From: Akkermansia sp.
Lineage (GTDB): Bacteria > Verrucomicrobiota > Verrucomicrobiia > Verrucomicrobiales > Akkermansiaceae
Assembly: GCA_017415555.1 (NCBI GenBank)
Contig: JAFQGF010000051.1
Span: forward strand, 1 to 46,385
Direction of reading: 5' to 3'
DNA: 46,385 nucleotides
The stretch's first letter is position 1. Each line of letters opens with the position of its first letter. A model generated the notes under the pieces. It saw only the letters and a program-made list of their open reading frames with translations. It was not told the DNA's origin and ran no database searches. The translations under genes and the position numbers were made by a program. Shown here piece by piece: positions 42,065-46,385 of this stretch.

Positions 42065-42871
42065 ATGGACAGGTTGATTATGCTGGGAACGGGAAATGCT
42101 GCCGTCACGCGGTGTTACAATACCTGTTTTGTATTGCAGAACGGAGAACGCTGCTTTCTGGTAGATGGGGGTGGTGGTAATGGTATTCTGCTTCGCCTGG
42201 AGCAGGCGGGTATCTCCCTCAGCTCTATTCACGATGTATTTCTTACCCATACTCATACCGACCATATTTTCGGGCTGGTCTGGGTGCTGCGTATGGTGGC
42301 ACAGGGAATGAATGCCGGCTCTTACAGTGGTGTGCTCCGCGTCTACGGGCATGCAGAAGGCTTGTCCGCACTGGAGAATATCTGCCGCGCCACGCTGCCC
42401 GGAAAAGTGTGCGCCCACCTGCACAAGGATATTCTGCTGCATCGCCTTGCGGATGGCGAGTCCTTCTGTGCCGCCGGTGTGCCGGCAACGGCTTTCGACA
42501 TAGGCTCCACCAAGGCAAAGCAATTTGGATTCTGCCTGCAGTTGCCGGGTGGGGGCAGGCTGACCTGCCTGGGCGATGAACCCTACAACGAGCGATGCGA
42601 AGCTTATGCCCGGGGCGCGGATTGGCTTCTGTGCGAGGCTTTTTGTCTGTATGCAGACCGTGAGCGCTTTAAACCCTACGAGAAGCACCACAGCACCGCG
42701 ATGGATGCCGGGCGCCTTGCGGCTCTGCTGCATGTGCGGAATCTGGTGCTCTACCATACCGAGGATAAAACACTCGCTACACGCCGCTCTCTCTATACGG
42801 CCGAGGCAGCACAGCATTTTCCCGGAGCCATTCTGGTGCCGGATGATTACGATGTAATTTCACTCAAATGA
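42065..42871 (+). CDS. MBL-fold metal-dependent hydrolase (RNase Z-like)
   Basis: 268 residues. The metal motif HTHTDH is in VFLTHTHTDHIFG (about 60-72). GTGNA at the N-terminus, CLGDEPYNE near residue 175 and KHHSTAMDAG further on match the phosphodiesterase/RNase Z-like branch of the metallo-beta-lactamase fold. Substrate unknown; a phosphodiester or cyclic nucleotide is possible. Its stop overlaps the start of the next gene (ATGA at 42868-42871). Confidence 0.82.
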   Translation: MDRLIMLGTGNAAVTRCYNTCFVLQNGERCFLVDGGGGNGILLRLEQAGISLSSIHDVFLTHTHTDHIFGLVWVLRMVAQGMNAGSYSGVLRVYGHAEGLSALENICRATLPGKVCAHLHKDILLHRLADGESFCAAGVPATAFDIGSTKAKQFGFCLQLPGGGRLTCLGDEPYNERCEAYARGADWLLCEAFCLYADRERFKPYEKHHSTAMDAGRLAALLHVRNLVLYHTEDKTLATRRSLYTAEAAQHFPGAILVPDDYDVISLK

Positions 42872-43905
42872 ATATGAAACATAAATTATTAAATATACTT
42901 GCGGCGAGTTCTTTCCTCTTATGCATTACTACGGGAGCAGCGGAATCCGATGCTCGCGCGAATATGAGTAAGGTTTTGCGGGATGTGCCGTATGAGTTTA
43001 TGTTGTACGATGCCGTCAACTCTAAAATGCTCTACAAGGATTCGCTGCCCGGTATCAAAGAGGAGAGACGAGGTGGGGGTGATGCGGAAGAAGATTTAGA
43101 TGACTCTCCGGTTAGAGGGAAATACATAGACCCCAAAACAGGAAAGCCTATCTCTCTCCGCAATTCATCTCCCGAGGCTATTAACAGAGCCAGGGATGCT
43201 ATGAGAAAGCGTGAGGCGGAAAACGCGAAGAATTCGAAAAAGAAAGCAGCAGAACTGATGAAAGCGGATTTTGCCGAACGCCTGGGGCTTACAATGCCCG
43301 AAGGCTCTAAGGCAGATTATGACGAGCGCTCCGGCAAACTGACGATTCGTAGCTCCAAAGAGGATGTGGAGACGGTGGAGAAACTGCTTGCGGATTACAA
43401 AAAAATGGAAACATGGTTCTCCAGACAGCTGGATGAGACCAAGCCTATTTCCGGTACCTGCTATACTAATCTTAATGCGGTTTTCCTGGTAACTGTCAGT
43501 GATGCTTTGCTCGATGCCTATTCCAAAGATGAGAAGAAATCTCCCAGAAAGAAGAAAAAAAATAAGAAGAAAGCTACTCGAAATGAGGACAAATCCCAGA
43601 AGGTGGAGACAGTGATTGCGGAACTCGATAAAAAACGAGCTCTGATTTTTGTGTTCGAGAAAAACGTGAATCATCGTAAGGTGGAAGAGTTTAAGGAAGC
43701 TCTCGGCATAAAGGATAGTATCTGTGTGTATGAAACAGAGATTCCCGATGATTTCAAGGATTTGCAGACCGAGGGTGCTGTCGTGTTGATAAGTTGCTAC
43801 GGGGAAGTGGTCGATACCTTTACCAGTCTCAATGGTATTAAGAATCGCAGCAAAGATATTGCCTTCTGGCATAAGCAGGGCTACCGTCGCGTATACCGTA
43901 AGTAA
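42868..43905 (+). CDS. exported Lys-rich protein with secretin-N-like segment
   Basis: 345 residues. The signal peptide covers about 1-25. Residues 134-176 (FAERLGLTMPEGSKADY, then GKLTIRSSKEDVETVEKLL) match a short module often found in PVC-group proteins near secretin/STN domains ('FPEGS..Y....g.L.Vrnt..n...ve.ll'). A very basic stretch with runs of Lys lies at 219-245. Residues 255-325 (RALIFVFEKN, AVVLISCYGEVVDTF) look thioredoxin-like, with a single Cys310. The gene is AT-richer than its neighbours. Coupled to the MBL gene by a 4-base overlap. Function unknown. Confidence 0.7.
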   Translation: MNMKHKLLNILAASSFLLCITTGAAESDARANMSKVLRDVPYEFMLYDAVNSKMLYKDSLPGIKEERRGGGDAEEDLDDSPVRGKYIDPKTGKPISLRNSSPEAINRARDAMRKREAENAKNSKKKAAELMKADFAERLGLTMPEGSKADYDERSGKLTIRSSKEDVETVEKLLADYKKMETWFSRQLDETKPISGTCYTNLNAVFLVTVSDALLDAYSKDEKKSPRKKKKNKKKATRNEDKSQKVETVIAELDKKRALIFVFEKNVNHRKVEEFKEALGIKDSICVYETEIPDDFKDLQTEGAVVLISCYGEVVDTFTSLNGIKNRSKDIAFWHKQGYRRVYRK

Positions 43906-43934
43906 GCCTTAACATTAAAGTGTCCGAAAACAAG

Positions 43935-43974
43935 AACGGTCGGGGTTCCTTCCGGAATACCCGACCGTTTTTGT
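43935..43974 (+). terminator. rho-independent terminator after exported Lys-rich protein gene
   Basis: AACGGTCGGG/CCCGACCGTT stem, extended by GG-TTCC/GGAA-TA pairing in the loop, followed by TTTTTG. Confidence 0.9.
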
Positions 43975-44092
43975 ACTTACACCTACTCTATATGAAAACA
44001 AATTTCTGTCTTCTCTCGGCCGGCTCTCACCCCGGCCTACATTTATGAGAACGCAAAAGTTTTCAGAATTCTACACAAAAAATGATTTTTTC

Positions 44093-45088
44093 TTATAATT
44101 TGTTTACTCTTTTAATATCAATACCTTGTAGTTCGTTGTTAATTTCGTCAGATTTCGAGTCTGCAAAATTTTTGCCGAAAATGGTAGCAAAATCATCACC
44201 GTTGATAAAATCGATGAGTTGCTCATTGCCGAAGCATGCATTCTGCTGCAGGTATACAAGAGTGGGGCCCAGGCGATAGGCCAGGTCCCGGGCGGTCTGC
44301 GCGGCTTGTCCCCAGCATTCCGGCCAGGGCGCATCGGTGGCAAAGCGGCAGAGCCCGGCAGCACCGGCAGTGAGGGTAGGGACATATTGTTGGTGAGTCT
44401 CCGGTGTGCAGGCGGCCAGTGTGTGCAGCAGGCGCAGCATGGCATTATCCAGCGGGGCATTACAATAGCGAGCCGGGAGAACGGGCATCGGCCCGATGGT
44501 GCTCATGCGGAAGCGGTTGGTAAACTCTCTCTCAGGTGTTGTCCAGATGGGGGTGCCCATGTCTGCGGCTTCATCTTCCACATTAATGGTGATAAATTGC
44601 ACCCAGAGGCTATTCTGTTTCTGGCGCCAGAAAGTGGGGGTAAATTCGGCAAAACACGAGATATGCAGCAGGTATTCCGTATGCATGCGCCCGTTCGGGC
44701 TGCGTACCAACCGCCTGTCCCCTATGCCGGCTGAGCATTCCAGTCGCAACTGTCCCATGTCGGCACCTGCTTCCGGGGGCATGGCTTCTACCCGGAGCTT
44801 ACCATCCCGGCAAAACACGAGGATGTGCCAATCCTGACCGATAATCGGCTGCTGCAGTCCGCTTGCCCGGGTGTCTATCCACGTACCGCGCTGCGGGGAA
44901 GAGAGCGCTATGTTATGCGTGAAAGCAAAAGTGCTTTGTGCAAGGTGCTCCGGCAACGGCACCTCTGAGGGGAAATACTGAATCCGGGTGGCATTATCCG
45001 GTAACAGCGCAGGACGCAACCCCAAAGCCACGGTGCCAAGAGCCCCGAGGAAGAGAACAATGAGAGTGCGTTTGTGCCATTTCTTCAT
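44093..45088 (-). CDS. exported or membrane-anchored protein with C-terminal CFGN motif
   Basis: 331 residues. A basic N-terminus (KKWHKRT) and hydrophobic core (9-27) form a signal anchor or signal peptide. The middle is beta-rich and not recognised. Near the C-terminus NACFGNEQLIDFI (283-295) matches the C[FY]GS..L motif of the proteins at 16658 and 21639, so a degenerate repeat unit of that family is likely (about 216-295). Twelve or so Pro and several Cys (93, 118, 145, 209, 227, 247, 258, 285) suit a protein outside the cytoplasm. Function unknown. Confidence 0.68.
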   Translation of the reverse strand: MKKWHKRTLIVLFLGALGTVALGLRPALLPDNATRIQYFPSEVPLPEHLAQSTFAFTHNIALSSPQRGTWIDTRASGLQQPIIGQDWHILVFCRDGKLRVEAMPPEAGADMGQLRLECSAGIGDRRLVRSPNGRMHTEYLLHISCFAEFTPTFWRQKQNSLWVQFITINVEDEAADMGTPIWTTPEREFTNRFRMSTIGPMPVLPARYCNAPLDNAMLRLLHTLAACTPETHQQYVPTLTAGAAGLCRFATDAPWPECWGQAAQTARDLAYRLGPTLVYLQQNACFGNEQLIDFINGDDFATIFGKNFADSKSDEINNELQGIDIKRVNKL

Positions 45089-45097
45089 GCGTATGGC

Positions 45098-45126
45098 ATT
45101 CTAGCGCATATTCATGCCGAAATCAA
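45098..45126 (-). promoter_or_regulatory. promoter of the 44093-45088 gene
   Basis: -35 TTGATT (45126-45121), 17-bp spacer, -10 TAGAAT (45103-45098); ATG 9 bases after the -10. It is back to back with the hisC promoter. Confidence 0.7.
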
Positions 45127-45129
45127 GGC

Positions 45130-45158
45130 TTGAGTTTGTACAGCCCCGGGATTATAAT
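45130..45158 (+). promoter_or_regulatory. promoter of hisC
   Basis: -35 TTGAGT (45130-45135), 17-bp spacer, -10 TATAAT (45153-45158); ATG at 45169 is 10 bases after the -10. The -35 elements of the two divergent promoters are three bases apart. Confidence 0.75.
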
Positions 45159-45168
45159 GTCGCCAGTC

Positions 45169-46269
45169 ATGAGCAATATCTCTCAATATGCCAATCAGTA
45201 CGTGCTGGATCTCGTGGCCTACCAGCCCGGTAAACCCATCGAGGAGACGGCCCGCGAGCTGGGGATGGCCCCGGCCGACATCGTGAAGCTTGCTTCCAAC
45301 GAGAACTCGCTTGGCCCGTCCCCCAAAGCTGTGGCGGCTATACAGAATGCCGCAGCAGGTGTGCATATTTATCCGGATGGTGCTTCCTTTACCCTGCGCA
45401 GCAAGATTGCGGAGCGATTCGGGGTGGCCTTTGAGCAGACTGTTGTGGGAAGCGGCAGCAGCGAACTTATTGAGCTGCTCTGCCATGCCTGCCTCCACGA
45501 GGGAATCGAACTTATTGCCGCCAGACATAGCTTCTCTATGTACCCCATCATGTGCAAGCTTTTCGGGGCAACGTATGTGGAAGCTCCCATAAAGCCTGAT
45601 TTCAGCACCGATTTGCAAGCCATTCTTGCTTCCATCACGCCGCAGACTCGCCTGGTGTTCATCACGAACCCGACCAACCCCTTGGGTACGGTGGTGACCC
45701 AGACAGAGATGGACGCTTTCATGGATGCCGTGCCGGAGCATGTTATTGTGGCATTCGATGAGGCTTATATCGACTTTGCCGACGAGAAGCCCGACACGCT
45801 CAAGTATGTGAAACAGGGCAAGAATGTCATTCTCCTGCGCACCTTCTCTAAGGCCTATGGCCTGGCCGGGTTGCGTGCCGGCTATGGCGTGACGATTCCG
45901 GAGATTGCGGATTTGCTCAATAAAGCCCGCACTCCCTTTAACATGAACCTCATGTCCCAGGTGGCTGCCGTTGCTGCTCTGGATGATGCCGAGCACCTCG
46001 CAGCCTCGGTGGATATGGTAAACCGCGGTAAGCAGCAGTACTACGCGGCTTTCCGCTCCTGGGGTATTGACTATGTCCCGAGTCAGGCTAACTTTATTCT
46101 CGTCAAAACCGGGCAGGGACGCAAGGTGTTTAACGATGCTCTCGCAAAGGGGGTTATTCTGCGCCACATGGATGGCTATGGCCTGCCGGAGTATGTGCGC
46201 ATTACCGTTGGCACTGAGCGCGAAAATGCCCGCTGCCTGGAGGTGCTCGCCGAGCTGCTCGGCAAATAA
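45169..46269 (+). CDS. hisC: histidinol-phosphate aminotransferase
   Basis: 366 residues of fold-type I PLP aminotransferase. KLASNENSLGPSP (40-52) is the family's N-terminal signature, and TNPTNPLG is at 166-173. FDEAY (196-200) contacts the cofactor, and the PLP lysine is Lys228 in TFSKAYGLAGLRAGYG. It converts imidazole-acetol phosphate and glutamate to histidinol phosphate. Some HisC proteins also serve as aromatic aminotransferases. The start at 45169 is set by the promoter; an ATG at 45157 lies inside the -10 element. Confidence 0.92.
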   Translation: MSNISQYANQYVLDLVAYQPGKPIEETARELGMAPADIVKLASNENSLGPSPKAVAAIQNAAAGVHIYPDGASFTLRSKIAERFGVAFEQTVVGSGSSELIELLCHACLHEGIELIAARHSFSMYPIMCKLFGATYVEAPIKPDFSTDLQAILASITPQTRLVFITNPTNPLGTVVTQTEMDAFMDAVPEHVIVAFDEAYIDFADEKPDTLKYVKQGKNVILLRTFSKAYGLAGLRAGYGVTIPEIADLLNKARTPFNMNLMSQVAAVAALDDAEHLAASVDMVNRGKQQYYAAFRSWGIDYVPSQANFILVKTGQGRKVFNDALAKGVILRHMDGYGLPEYVRITVGTERENARCLEVLAELLGK

Positions 46270-46303
46270 TAAGCCGCTCTCCCACCATTTCCCTGTTTTC
46301 TCC

Positions 46304-46334
46304 CTTCGCCGGCAAGCTCGACTTCCCGGCGAAG
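46304..46334. terminator. terminator hairpin after hisC
   Basis: CTTCGCCGG/CCGGCGAAG 9-bp stem with a 13-base loop. TTGCGTTTTA follows on the plus strand. It may serve both hisC and a converging gene. Confidence 0.55.
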
Positions 46335-46341
46335 TTGCGTT

Positions 46342-46385
46342 TTACTCGCCCTTCTTGCAGATGTCTTCGCATTTCAAATGCGATA
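46342..46385 (-). CDS. possible 3' end of a minus-strand gene
   Basis: The minus strand reads SHLKCEDICKKGE and then a TAA stop at 46344-46342, directly before the hairpin. The codons look natural and the place suits a gene end, but 14 codons are too few to identify it. Confidence 0.3.
   Translation of the reverse strand, partial: SHLKCEDICKKGE

Overview
The window (46,385 bp, clearly GC-rich) reads as chromosomal DNA of an anaerobic Gram-negative bacterium, most likely a Verrucomicrobiota member of the Akkermansia type. The evidence is indirect. There is an outer-membrane/LPS pair (Skp-like chaperone and LpxD), menaquinone synthesis (MenE), a class III (oxygen-sensitive) ribonucleotide reductase, a GH57/GT4 glucan pair as in gut anaerobes, a PUR-type small protein, few Shine-Dalgarno sequences, and dispersed REP/MITE-like palindromes. 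No rRNA, tRNA, phage, transposase or CRISPR array was seen.

Layout. 1-220: end of a REP-like element. 301-6190: patatin-like hydrolase, a lipoprotein and membrane-anchored ankyrin pair, then GH57-like protein and GT4 glycogen-synthase-like glycosyltransferase. 6394-10117: PUR-domain protein, then corA-argB-nadK-DUF805. 10158-10536: RNase P RNA on the minus strand, followed by a composite REP element. 11251-16509: minus-strand unit topB, SBF-type transporter and two tandem YwaF-like membrane proteins. 16658-22619: exported repeat proteins, membrane proteins, an MFS carrier and a second ankyrin protein, with another REP element inside. 22732-24417: an RpiB-GlyA fusion. 24909-27882: nadA, a MidA-like methyltransferase and menE. 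27925-32019: UDP-glucuronate decarboxylase; terC and mrp; an AEC carrier. 32096-33739: dynamin-like GTPase. 33778-36966: anaerobic ribonucleotide reductase genes. 37780-40009: argF, sufE and an rRNA methyltransferase. 40167-41917: skp and lpxD. 42065-45088: MBL-fold hydrolase and exported proteins of unknown function. 45169-46269: hisC.

The strongest unusual points are these. (1) The class III ribonucleotide reductase looks split: the large NrdD ends after its zinc site, and the glycyl-radical loop is carried by a separate 70-residue protein with a CGCGC tail; a pair of NrdR-like boxes spaced 32 bp lies upstream. (2) About twenty sigma70-type promoters with a nearly invariant 17-bp spacer can be read, and eleven place the start codon only 6 to 11 bases after the -10 (a twelfth at 12), so many mRNAs should be leaderless or nearly so. 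The same rule places the 5' end of RNase P RNA correctly. (3) The GH57 protein has Gly where the catalytic Glu should be. (4) A repeated 'xxD..SADAA ... C[FY]GS..L' unit defines a family of exported proteins. (5) RpiB and GlyA are fused in one chain.

Many start codons below were moved from the longest possible reading frame because a convincing promoter lies inside the longer frame. All promoter, operator and terminator calls are by eye.
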